From assembly GCA_034440615.1 (NCBI GenBank), contig JAOTOM010005052.1, positions 745,981-809,980 on the forward strand: a stretch of DNA of 64,000 nt. Direction: 5' to 3'. Source of the DNA: Ashinkailepas kermadecensis. Taxonomy: Eukaryota; Arthropoda; Thecostraca; Neolepadidae. A program made the position numbers and the translations under genes. How positions within the stretch are numbered: position 1 is the first letter of the stretch; each line of letters starts with the position of its first letter. Below the pieces are notes generated by a model. That model was not told the DNA's origin and did no database searches. It saw nothing but the letters and a program-made list of their open reading frames with translations. This document shows positions 53,301 to 64,000 of this stretch, piece after piece.

Positions 53301-53463
53301 TGCAATGGCTCAAAACGTTATGCTCTCAGGAAAAGTACATCAACGTTTCGGCTTGATGCCTGCATCTGGGTCATCAAATCAGGGTGACTTCACCCAGATG
53401 AAGGCATTAAGCCAAAACGTTGGTGTACTTTTTCTGAGAATATAACGTCTTGTGCCATTGTAC
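53301..53463. mobile_element. Palindromic (foldback) element
   Basis: Arms TGCAATGGCTCAAAACGTTA...CATCAACGTTTCGGCTTGAT and their inverted copy at 53391-53463 fold into a long imperfect hairpin. Each arm carries GGC-loop-GCC-GAAACGTT (or AAAACGTT), the same layout as in the element at 22515-22763. Confidence 0.8.
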
Positions 53464-54829
53464 CTACTTTGTATTTAACTTATCCATGAACTATCCACCA
53501 AGATATCAGGGCTTATAGCGTAGCATGCCAAACGATAGCATATTAACTTGTGACAATTCCCACCTAACACTTGTCCTTCCGTCACTTTACAATTTTATAC
53601 TGCCCTTCTTAATGTTCCCATTATTATTGATAACGGTGTCCTTCTACCTCAGAATAGGCACGTGTCACTTTGACCAATTTGGCAATCCAGTGATGCCTAG
53701 CTCACTTTAAAACGTTCTGGAAATCATAACATGAGAATCAGTTATTGTCGGACAGTCAGCAAGTGCATTCAATAGCAGTGCCATTGCTGTTGCAATTCCA
53801 CTGTTGCAGCGGTGCGTCAGCCATCGCCGCGCGAGACAGCAGTCTGACACAGCGACCTTCGATAACCTTCAGTCAGCAGGCAGGTGGCAGCACCTCCGCG
53901 CCGGTCATGAGTCTGAACTCAGGTGAGGAGTAAGTGCTACCATGGTATCTGGTGTATGTATGGATACGGGGGGGGGGGGGGCGAAGCCGATAACAGCTAT
54001 GCTTGGCATGCAAGACACAATCGCCATGCAATGTGCCAACGGGTTCAGATATTTTATCAAACAATAGATGAACTCATGACATCATTAGCCAAAGTTGATG
54101 TTTAGCCAAGGTCAATGTTACCGCGCAATTTAGTGCTGACTGCATTGTATGTTTAGAAGCATTTTGAATGGAGCTATGAATTAGGTATACCCATATACAT
54201 GTAAATTGAACGGCGTTTCTACATCACACACCATGCACCATCAGTGCATCCCATGTGTACATTTGACGCGGAATGTGTTGCCGGCTTAAATATTAAAACA
54301 CGAAAACGTCACGAAAAGTTAGCCTACTGATGCGACGGGGCATTTCTGCTATGAGGTACCCTTTATTTATATGCGTAGGTCCACCTGGCTATCGGTACGC
54401 ATTGAACGACCTCGTGACGACTGACGCAGGCATAATTTTATAAAGGGAGTGGGGAGGGGGCGACCCAAAAACCATATCAGCGAGAACGCTTTTGGCGTGC
54501 GAAGTGCGACGAAAAGCTATCGTTTAACGTGGTGTAAATCCCCAAATGTCTTGTTAAGCTGGTGTGTTTTTGTTTTGCTGACGGGGGCTCCCGTGGTTGC
54601 GCCTCCGTTTGCCAGCAATGTTCGACGTTGCACTGACTGCGCTAGAAATAGTTCCATTCGTTCATTTCGTCTTGCAAAACAGCTTTGGTGATCACAAAGA
54701 ACGAAACAAAAGTGACGTCAATCCAAAACTCATCCAACATGATAATGTTGGATAAATTGGTTAAACAAGCCTCATATTGGAGGCTTTGTGGACCTGGCAT
54801 AACATAAAACAAACATGTTGAATATTTAT
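53464..54829. other. Intergenic, unique
   Basis: A G-run of 14 lies at 53969-53982. No gene recognised. Confidence 0.4.
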
Positions 54830-55618
54830 ACATGACAGTGTGTCTGTGCTTGTCAAAACATTGTGACTGTGTTTGTCCGGACAGTGTGGCCGTGTTTGTC
54901 TGGACAGTGTGGTCGTGTTTGTCTGGACAGTGTGGCTGTGTTTGTCTGGACAGTGTGGTTGTTTGTTGGACACTGTGGTCGTTTGTTGGACAGTGTGGTC
55001 GTGTTTGTCTGGACAGTGTGGCTGTGTTTGTCTGGACAGTGTGATTGTGTTTGTCCAGCCATTGTGACTGTGTTTGTCTGGACAGTGTGATTTTGTTTGT
55101 CTGGACAAGGTGACTATGTTTGTCTGGACAAGGTGGCCATGTTTGTCTGGACAGTATGGCTGTGTTTGTCTGGGCAGTATGGGTGTGTTTGTCTGAACAA
55201 TGTAACCGCGTTTGTCTGGACAGTATGGCTATGTATTTGTCCGGACAGTGTGGCCTGTGTTTGTCGGACAGTGTGGCCTGTGTTTGTCGGACAGTGTGGC
55301 CTGTGTTTGTCCGGACAGTGTGGCTGTGTGTTTGTCCGGACAGTGTGGCTGTGTGTTTGTCCGGACAGTGTGGCCTGTGTTTGTCCGGACAGTGTGGCTG
55401 TGTGTTTGTCCGGACAGTATGGTTGTGTGTTTGTCCGGACAGTGTGCATGTGTGTTTGTCCGGACAGTGTGGCTGTGTGTTTGTCCGGACAGTGTGGCTG
55501 TGTGTTTGTCCGGACAGTGTGGCTGTGTGTTTGTCCGGACAGTGTGGCTGTGTATTTGTCCGGACAGTGTGGCTGTGTGTTTGTCCGGCCAGTTTGGATG
55601 TGTGTTTGTCCGGTCATC
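54830..55618 (+). repeat. About 25-bp minisatellite (TTTGTCCGGACAGTGTGGC)
   Basis: About 32 units. The first half has GTTTGTCTGGACAGTGTGGC, the second half TGTGTTTGTCCGGACAGTG. TCCGGA is palindromic. Confidence 0.96.
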
Positions 55619-55772
55619 TCGGCCAGATCAAAATATCCGCAGTGGCAGCAGGAGAGCAGGATAACATCCGGTCGAACTAGACGCGGGGCATCTCCGACCC
55701 ATCACCATGATGTTGAGACGGGCGGCAGCGCCCGCCACCGACACGGTCGTTCGCAGCACTGCACCCTGTGGG
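55619..55772. other. Target flank of the giant element
   Basis: GC-rich sequence ending in the left copy of the 8-bp target duplication, CCTGTGGG (55765-55772). Confidence 0.5.
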
Positions 55773-57429
55773 CAGTGGCGTCGCCACGAAATTCTTCCAC
55801 GGGAGGCAATGTTGATAGGGGGCCTCCTGCTCCCCGAAAAGGGGCCTCCACTGTGTTAGGGCCTCCTCTTGCTTTTTAGGCTCTTAGTATGGTTCCCGAA
55901 TGGGAACATGATTTCATATTGATGTCTTGTTTGTTCTTGGCATGGTATATAATTTACGCAAAGCGCAATAGCAAGAATCTTTTTTTTTCGCTGAGAACCG
56001 AGCCATACCAGGGTATAAATAAGCAAATGTAGATAAATACGTCAGTGCCAAAACAAACCAATATCTTTATGCTTTATCGACGAGAAGAATCTTCCCGCTG
56101 GCCTCTAGATTGTAGCGAGCTGGTGGGGCTCGTGCTGAGCATATCTTAAAGATATCTCCCATTGATCAACCCACTTCTTTGTTCACCAAGTTTAACTGAA
56201 TATAGCTAGGTTCATCACTACTGTTAGTCATTCCCACCAGCTTGATCTCATAAACAAACTTAAACGATCATTTCTCAGTCCCAGGACAACAATTTCGCGA
56301 AGGTGACAACGAGAAGTGGATTGAATTGGTTTTCTGATCGTCATCTTAGGGATTTATTAATTTTTTTCCATAACATTTGGTGCTGGCTGCAAGGCACTTG
56401 GCACAGAAGCTAAAATAATAAATACTCCGCGAATAAATTCACGGCAAGAACAAGCATTGAACAACCATGCATCAATGGCAATGCAACAATGTAACAGTGA
56501 CAATGCATAAATAATGCAAAATCTTCGAATTCCACGCCGTCACGCCCATGGTTATCGCTGTGCTGTACCGTTTTGTAAATTATGTCGTTGAGAAGGTATT
56601 GAAGCTGGGAAGCTCTAATCATGCAGGCTGTAATCACAGAAGACAACTTTGTAGGAAGAACATACATTTTAAAACATCATTCCTCCCATTTAATATAGGG
56701 CATCGGTGTGGTTTTGTATGCTTGTGAGGGAAAATTTACCACCGCAATGTTGGCTTTGCTCCATGGGCGTAAGTTTCTGAAATTTATTGGGAGACCAGTG
56801 ACGCACCTATATTTGCGTCAAGGGGAGGGGGCAAACGTATTTGGAGGGGGTCCAACTACTGAATAAAGTCTTCCGATTTCGACCACTATTTTGTCAAAGG
56901 GGAACTTTTTAAATAAAATAATTAGTGATCAACTGAATTATCCTGTGGAGGGGCCTAATCTACCACTATCGTTTCTGATTCGTCGGATTTCAACCCTAGC
57001 TCGCACAACCTGTTCAAATGTATTCTTTTGGTATTCCTTGATAAGTCACCTCGCACTGCTGAAATTACACCTGCACAAATCACTTTAAAATATAAAGTTT
57101 TCCAATTTCAGACATTCTAGTTCATAGTGCCCGGTCGCCACGACGCCAACGTTAGTGCACGTGCACACCCATCTTGCGCATTCGGCGCATTCGCCACACT
57201 TGTGCGATGCTACGGATTCTGCTGGGCCTCCTACGCTTTGTTAATTGCTGCCACATGATAAACTTGCGCCATATGTGACGTGATAAAATGCTTCGTATGG
57301 GCGTTCGCTGCGAAAATTCGATTAATTAAATTCGATCATTAGTTCCCTTCTTACCATATTTTATGGTGAAGAAATGCGGATACCCGCTGAGCTTTGATGC
57401 ACCTCATATCTTTTATTAAACATGCTTCC

Positions 57430-59100
57430 AGGTTGGCTACCGAACCGAAGCCCTGCCTGAGTGTACTTCTTTGGACCCGTTTCGTATTTCTTCGTTTACG
57501 GATGTGTCTTAAGGCTCCAATTCATTTTTGTTAGAGGCCCAACGCGTTTTCGAAACCCCTGCTCGTCTTAGGGTTGTTGTTTTCGGACCCTGCCGCTTTT
57601 TACGAGACTGCGCTTTGAAGGGCCAGTCGCATTTTCGGTCCCCGTTGTGCTCTTAGGGTCCCGCTGTGTTTATTTGGGGCTTCTGACGCACATCTGTGGG
57701 GCCCCAGTACGATTTTGAGGCTTCGGTGCGTTTTTTCTGGGTCCCAGCGCGACTTATCGCGCCCAGGCGCGTGGTTCCGGGACCCAACGCCAGTTATCTG
57801 GGCTCAACGCGATTTTTGTGGACCTCTTCTGAATTTTCTTTAACTTCCGAATCCCGCCATGATGTTTCGAGTCCCTGGTACCATGTTTTTGTATCTCACC
57901 TCGATTTTCTTCGAGCTCCGGTATGTTTTTCGATGCCGTACGCGATTTGTCAAGGCATCTGACGACATGTTCGGTGCTCCAGAACCATTGTCCTGACCCG
58001 GACTTTTTTGCAATCCCTCCTGATTTTGGAGGGCTCCGGCTTGATTTTTCGGATACCGATGGGACTTTCGGGGTCACACGGTGCCTATGTGGGGCCATAG
58101 ACGCCAATTGTTGGCAGCCCCGACGTTAATTTTTGATGCCCAGACCAAATTTTGGGTACTACCGATGGGTCCGAGCGCGAAATTTTTGGTACTACCGAAT
58201 TGTGGGTCCGAGCGCGAAATTTAGTGGGACCGGTTCGAGTTTGCGGGGCGCGTTGTACTTAGCTGTGACCCCAACGCGATCTTGGCGGTTCCTGTTGCAG
58301 ATTTTCGTGCCTCGGAGCGAGTTTTCTGGGGCTCGACGTATTTACTTTGAGCCCCTACGCGAATTCTGGTGGACCGACGCGAATTTTTGTGGTCCCAGCG
58401 CGACTTTTGGGGGCCTCGGCTCGATTCTTGGGAGCATATCCCTCTTAGGAGGGAGGGGCCATTTGCCCCTTTGATATGTCACTGCGGCCACCGAAAGAGT
58501 TCTATTTTTTCTATAGGTCCTTATGTGATATTTTTGGGTCCTGGTACGATTCTTCGGTCTCCAGGTGCGATTTTTTTCGGTACCCTGACACGTTTTTTTC
58601 CAGTGCCCAACGGGTTTTGCGGGGACTTTGACCCGATTTTTTGGGCGCAGAGTGACATTCCGGTTGATAATTGATTTTTGGGGCAGCAGCAACCTTTGGG
58701 GTCCAGGCGCGACTTTTTTGGTCCCCCAGTGAGATTTTCGAAGGCTGCGACGCGACGTTTTTAGTCCAATGTAATCTTTTGTGTCCCGACGTCATTTGCT
58801 TGGATCCCTAGCGCGAGTTTTAGCGACCTCGACATTGTGGGTGTCCAATACGTTTTGGATGCTTTTGGTGTCATTGTTGGGGCCCAAGAGTGATTATCCA
58901 TGTCCGGATTGTTTTTCGTTGCCCCGGCTTCATTTGTGTCCAAATGATACTGTTGGGGAACGGTACGACTTATCGTGCCCCTAGCGTGATTTTCATGACT
59001 CCGGGCGTGAATTTTTGGTACCTATAGGCTCAGCGAGATTTTCAGGGGCCCCGGCCGGATCTTTTTGGGCCCATGTCGTGATTTTCAAGTACCCCGGCAC
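57430..59100 (+). repeat. Highly diverged ~20-bp repeats (GGGCCCCAGCGCGATTTTT)
   Basis: Recurrent pieces such as GGTCCCAGCGCGACTTTT at roughly 20- to 40-bp spacing. Units are too diverged to count reliably. Confidence 0.7.
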
Positions 59101-60069
59101 GACTCCTGCCATTTCAGGTGCTTCTAGCAAATTATAGACCTCTCTCTCGCGTCTTAGGGGTCTCGTCTCATTTCCTGGAGCTTCTTTACCGGTTTTGGAC
59201 GTCTTCTCGTCCGTCCTACCCTCCTCCATATTCAATGGTCCTGCTCTCCCGTTTTGGAGGACCTCCTCCCACATCCTGGGGCCCCTTTAACATGGCATGT
59301 GACTTCCTCTCATGTTCCAGGGGCATCCTCTGCCAAATTAGGGGCCTCCTGCCACGCCTCGTGGGCCTCCTCCTTTGTCCTCGCAAAGCTTACCCGTCTT
59401 GAGGGGATCTTCAATTTTGGAAACCTCGCCTCCTTCCATACCTGCTACCTACCACTCCCATTTTAAGGGCCTTCTCTCATTTCCTGGGAATTCCTTCCGG
59501 TCGTCGGGGCCTCATTCGGCCCTGGAGACCTCCTACTCCATCTCGAGGGACTCCTCTCGAGTCCGGCAGGGGCCTCCTTTTTCTTTTGGAGGCTTTCTTT
59601 TTCAAATTAGGGGCCTCCTTTTCACGTCTTCGGGGCCTCCTGTTCCGCGTTTTGATTCTATCTTTTCCCATTTTAAGGTTGGCCTCTTATCTCCTGGTGG
59701 ACTCCTGTTCTCTCTTAGGTGGCTCCTCTTCCAAATTACACGCAACCTTTCCTATCTTAGTTACCTTGTCATTTCCTGGGGACCTTCTTACCCGTCTTGA
59801 AGCCTTCTTTCTCGCCTGGGAGTCATCCCTCTTATCTAATGGCCATTCTCTCCTAGTTTATGGGCTTCCTCGTGCATCATAGGGTCTCATTCCAATCTTA
59901 TATCGTCCTCTTCCGAATTAGATGCTTCCTGCCACTTTTCTGGATTATTCTTTTCTATCTTGGTGGAACCTTACCCGTTTCGGGGACTGCTTTTACGTCT
60001 CCGAAACCTCATCTCATATCCACTGGCTTTCTCTTCCGTCTCAGGGCCTTGTCTCATTTTCTGAGGTCT
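59101..60069 (+). repeat. Diverged GGGGCCTCCT-type repeats
   Basis: Units like GGGGCCTCCTTTTCACGTCT recur with extensive divergence, intermediate between the older flank and the homogeneous core array. Confidence 0.75.
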
Positions 60070-62345
60070 CCCTTCCAGTATTGGGGCCTCCTTTGCAATC
60101 CTGGGGGCCTCCTTTGTAATCATGGGGGCCTCCTTTGCAATCATGGGGGTCTCCTTTGCAATCCTGGGACATCCTTTGCAATCCTGGGGCCTCCTTATCA
60201 ATCCTGGAGTCCTCCTTTTGCAATCATGGGGTTTCCTTTGAAATCCTGGAGTCCTCCTTTGTAATCCTGGGGGCCTCCTTTGCAATCTTGGTGCCTCCTT
60301 TGCAATCCTGGAGTCCTCCTTTGTAATCATGGGGCCTTCTTTGCAATCCTGAGGCCTCCTTTGCAGTCCTGGTGTCCTCCTTTGCAATCCTGAGGGCCTC
60401 CTTTGCAACACTGGAGTCCTCCTTTGTAATCATGGGGGCCTCCTTTGCAATCCTGGGGCATCCTTTGCAATCCGGGGGCCTCCTTTGCAATCCTGGGGCC
60501 TCCTTTGCAATCCTGGGCGATCCTTTTCAATCCTGGGGGCCTCCTTTGTAATCCTGGAGGCCTCCTTTGCAATCCTGGGGGCCTCCTTTGCAATTCTGGT
60601 CCTCCTTTGCAATCCTGGGGCCTCCTTTGCATTCCCGGGGGCCTCCTTTGCAGTCCTGGAGTCCTCCTTTGTAATCCTGGTGGCCTCCTTTGTAATCCTG
60701 AGGCCTCCTTTGCAATCCTGGGGCCTCCTTTGCAATCCTGGGGGCCTCATTTGCAATCCTGGAGTCCTCCTTTGAAATTCTGGTGGTCTCCTTTGTAATC
60801 CTGGGAGCCTCTTTTGCAATCCTGGAGGCCTCCTTTGCAATCCTGGAGGCCTCCTTTGCAATTCTGGGCCTCCTTTGCAATCCTGGGGCCTCATTTGCAA
60901 TCCTGGGGGCCTCATTTGCAATCCTGGAGTCCTCCTTTGAAATCTTGGTGGTCTCCTTTGTAATCCTGGGAGCCTCTTTTGCAATCATGGGGCCTCCTCT
61001 GCAATTTGGGGGCCTCCTTTGCAATCCTGGGGGCCTCCTTTGTAATCCTGGAGGCCTCCTTTGCAATCGTGAGGGCCTCCTTTGCATTCCTCGGGGTCTC
61101 CTTTGCAATCCTGGAGTCCTCCTTTGCAAACCTGGGAGCTTCCTTTCCAATCCTGGGGGGCCTCCTTTGCAATCCTGGAGACCTTCTTTGAAATCCTGGT
61201 GGCCTCATTTGCAATCCTGGGAACCTCTTTTGCAATCCTGGGGCCTCCTTTTCAATCCTGGGGGCCTCCTTTTCAATCCTGAGGGCCTCCTTTGCAATCC
61301 TGAAGGCCTCCTTTGCAATCCTGGGGGCCTCCTTTGCAATCCTGGAGGCCTCCTTTGCAATCGTGAGGGCCTCCTTTGCATTCCTCGGGGTCTCCTTTGC
61401 AATCCTGGAGTCCTCCTTTGCAAACCTGGGAGCTTCCTTTCCAATCCTGGGGGCCTCCTTTGCAATCCTGGAGTCCTTCTTTGAAATCCTGGTGGCCTCA
61501 TTTGCAATCCTGGGAACCTCTTTTGCAATCCTGGGGCCTCCTTTTCAATCCTGGGGGCCTCCTTTTCAATCCTGGGGGCCTCCTTTGCAATCCTGAAGGC
61601 CTCCTTTGCAATCCTGGGGGCCTCCTTTGCAATCCTGGGGGCCTCCTTTGTAATCCTGGGAGGCCTCCTTTGCAATCCTGGGGGCCTCCTTTGCAATCCT
61701 GGGGGCCTCCTTTTCAATCATGGGGCCCCCTTTGTAATCCTGGAGGCCTCCTTTTCGATCCGGGGGCCTCCTTTGCAATCCTGGAGTCCTCCTTTGCAAC
61801 CCTGGGGGTCTCCTTTACAATCCTGGGGCCTCCTTTTCAATCCTGGGGGCCTCCTTTTCAATCCTGGGGGCCTCCTTTGTAATCCTGGAGGCCTCCTTTG
61901 CAATCCTGGGGGACTCCTTTGCAATCCTGGGGGCCTCCTTTGTAATCCTGGAGGCCTCCTTTGCAATCGTGAGGGCCTCCTTTGCATTCCTGGGGGTCTC
62001 ATTTGCAATCCTGGAGTCCTCCTTTGCAAACCTGGGGGCCTCCTTTGCAATCCTGGGGGCCTCCTTTGCAATCCTGGGGCCTCCTTTTCAATCCAGGGGG
62101 CCTCCTTTGTAATCATGGAGGCCTCCTTTGCAATCCTGGGGGCCTCCTTTGCAATCTTGGGGGCCTCCTTTTCAATCATGGGGGCCTCCTTTGTAATCAT
62201 GGAGGCCTCCTTTGCAATCCTGGGGGCCTCCTTTGCAATCCTGTGGGCCTCCTTTGCAATCCTGGGGCCTCCTTTGTAATCCTGGAGGCCTCCTTTGCAA
62301 TCCTGGGGGCCTCCTTTGCAATCCTGGGGGCATCCTTTGCATTCC
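60070..62345 (+). repeat. ~21-bp array CCTCCTTTGCAATCCTGGGGG, about 105 copies
   Basis: Dense units of GGGCCTCCTTTGCAATCCTG with small variants. Longer duplications are visible: a block around 61000-61210 (GCAATCGTGAGGGCCTCC ... TTTGAAATCCTGGTGGCC) recurs at about 61340-61500, and part recurs near 61960. Confidence 0.95.
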
Positions 62346-62608
62346 TGGGGGACTCCGTGCCAATTGTTGGCACTCTCGTGATTTCTGGGGCCTCCTATCC
62401 TCTCCTAGGTGACTCCTTCTTCAAATTAGGGGCCTCCTCTCACGTCTTGGAGGCCTCCTCTCGTGTCTCGTCGGCCTCATTGCTCACTTTTTCCCTGTGC
62501 ATTTTCGAATAGGGGCCTCCTCAAATTTCAGGGGGCGGCGCCCCCTGTTTGACGGCAGGGGGGCAACTGCCCCCCCTGCCCCCCGGTGGCGACGCCCTTG
62601 CCTGTGGG

Positions 62609-62755
62609 TACCCCGCCCACGCCCACTACGGCGGCACATATCAGATAGCACATGACGCTACGGTACTCTGGTGGTGCGGGGAAAGATGGGGTGGGGGTGG
62701 ATAGATGCCACGAAGCCTGGTGCCAGATTATCAGGATAAGGGGGATAAGGAGCAC
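62609..62755. other. Right flank of the giant element
   Basis: Short unique sequence. No gene identified. Confidence 0.4.
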
Positions 62756-63096
62756 AGATATGGAGATGAAGATGGAGATGGAGATGGAGATGGAGATAGA
62801 GATAGAGATAGCGATAGCGATAGCGATAGCGATAGCGATAGCGATAGCGATAGCGATAGCGATAGCGATAGCGATAGCGATAGCGATAGCGATAGCGATA
62901 GCGATAGCGATAGCGATAGCGATAGCGATAGCGATAGCGATAGCGATAGCGATGGAGATGGATATGGATATGAATATGGGGATTGAGATGGAGATGGAGA
63001 TGAATATGGGGATTGAGATGGAGATGGAGATGGATATTGAGATGGAGATGGAGATGGAGATGGAGATGGAGATGGAGATGGAGATGGAGATGGAGA
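62756..63096 (+). repeat. Hexanucleotide microsatellite (GATAGC)n / (GATGGA)n
   Basis: (GATGGA)n and (GATAGA)n lead into about 24 GATAGC units (62808-62951), then GATGGA/GATATG mixtures to 63096. Confidence 0.97.
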
Positions 63097-63540
63097 GAGT
63101 GATATAAAAAAGACCGAGAGAGATTCAAGTGATCAGAAAATTACGAGATCAGGGCACAGGAGGTCCGGAGATGAAAACATCAACAGAGGGAAGAGAAAGA
63201 GGAAAGGATAAGACGGACGCTGCGTGGTGAAGTGGCCAGCTGCAACGTGGTGAAGCTGGCCAGCTGCAACGTGGTGAAGCTGGCCAGCTGCAACGTGGTG
63301 AAGTGGCCAGCTGCAACGATGACGTAAGAGACAGGCGTGCCAGAGACGGACCGAACATGCTGGAAGGGTGACATGCAACAGAGAGGACGGAATAGCGAGC
63401 GTTGCGGCTGCAGGGATGACGCAGGTGTTTATCGAGTGTGCAGGCGAGCAGCAGAGGTCAGCAGGAGGTCAAATACACTTCCGGTGCGGTGTCAGTGATG
63501 TCGCCGCCGGGCGACGAGCGAGCTCAGAGCCTCGCGTTGC
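63097..63540 (+). repeat. Short array of 24-bp units and flanks
   Basis: 63224-63315 has four units of GTGGTGAAGCTGGCCAGCTG plus CAAC. The rest is unique. Confidence 0.85.
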
Positions 63541-64000
63541 AGGAAGCGGAGACGGTGCACCAGGAGGGAGACGGTGCACCAGGAGGGAGACGGTGCACCA
63601 GGAGGGAGACGGTGCACCAGGGGGAGACGGTGCACCAGGAGAGAGACGGTGCACCAGGAGGGAGACGGTGCACCAGGAGGGACACGGCGCACCAGGAGGG
63701 AGACGGTGCACCAGGAGGGAGACGGCGCACCAGGAGGGAGACGGTGCACCAGGAGGGAGACGCACCAGGAGGGAGACGATGCATCAGGAGGGAGACACAC
63801 CAGGAGGGAGACGGTGCACCAGGAGGGAGACGCACCAGGAGGGAGACGGTGCACCAGGAGGGAGACGGAGAGGTTCAGGGGTGACAGGGACGGTGCACCA
63901 GGATGGAGACGGTGCACCAGGAGGGAGACGCACCAGGAGGTTCAGGGGTGACAGGGACGGTGCACCAGGAGGTTCAGGAAGAGACATGGAGACCAGGCAG
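63541..64000 (+). repeat. 19-bp minisatellite GACGGTGCACCAGGAGGGA, to window end
   Basis: About 22 units with shortened variants (GACGCACCAGGAGGGA) and an interspersed GGTTCAGGGGTGACAGGGAC. The array continues beyond the window. Confidence 0.95.

Larger units (their letters stand above)
55773..62600. mobile_element. Giant (6.8 kb) hAT-like non-autonomous element full of tandem repeats
   Basis: The left end reads CAGTGGCGTCGCCAC. The right end inverted reads CAAGGGCGTCGCCAC (13 of 15 equal). Identical CCTGTGGG octamers lie immediately outside (55765-55772 and 62601-62608). Eight-base target duplications and CAGTGG-like ends are typical of the hAT superfamily. No transposase frame is recognisable. 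The interior has about 1.6 kb of unique sequence (55880-57420), then a repeat series from 57430 to 62520. It is either a non-autonomous element or one whose inside has been replaced by array expansion. Confidence 0.75.

Noticed and set aside
60070..62345. CRISPR-like array
   Set aside because: There are repeats of about 21 bp but no unique spacers of constant length, and the setting is eukaryotic. It is an ordinary tandem array inside a transposon.
62658..63128. Frames encoding Ser-Asp, Tyr-Arg or Ile-Ala repeats
   Set aside because: Translations of the GATAGC hexanucleotide microsatellite.

Overview
This is animal nuclear DNA, most likely from an arthropod and plausibly a crustacean. The grounds are two intron-rich genes with GT-AG splice sites, no operon structure, tRNA-derived SINEs, and a very heavy load of micro- and minisatellites. 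One gene encodes a Spätzle-family cystine-knot ligand, a family best known from arthropods. The species cannot be fixed from the sequence.

Two genes are recognisable, and they converge on each other. (1) A Spätzle-like gene on the + strand runs from 1242 to 23599. Ten coding exons have mutually compatible splice phases and total 1212 nt, giving 403 codons plus a stop. The N-terminal exon(s), with the signal peptide, were not found and may lie left of the window. (2) SPARC/osteonectin (BM-40) on the - strand runs from 40518 to 29652. It is complete, with eight coding exons totalling 999 nt (332 aa): signal peptide, acidic Thr/Glu/Asp segment, follistatin-like domain with Kazal module, and extracellular calcium-binding domain with EF-hand. 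Both products are secreted: one is a Toll-receptor-type ligand, the other a collagen-binding matrix protein. No functional link is shown by their being neighbours.

Layout. 1-23.6 kb: Spätzle-like gene, with introns filled by tandem arrays (a 50-bp satellite at 5.2-6.5 kb and many 14- to 83-bp minisatellites), one tRNA-derived SINE, one foldback element and dispersed repeats. 23.6-29.6 kb: intergenic, with a small hAT-like element stuffed with repeats and several minisatellites. 29.65-40.5 kb: SPARC, including an (AT)n tract of about 950 bp in an intron. 40.5-55.7 kb: no convincing gene; arrays of 23, 27, 31, 32 and 74 bp units, a (CT)n/T-run block, a second SINE, and one possible coding fragment at about 42.85-43.0 kb. 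55.77-62.60 kb: a giant 6.8-kb hAT-like non-autonomous element with 8-bp target duplication; its interior is a graded array of roughly 21-bp units. 62.6-64 kb: further microsatellites and minisatellites running to the window end.

The most unusual theme is that minisatellites in both genes often overlap exon-intron junctions. Their units carry copies of exon ends plus the splice donor or acceptor, so real junctions sit beside rows of decoy splice sites. Many long open frames in the window are only by-products of tandem repeats and are not annotated as genes.
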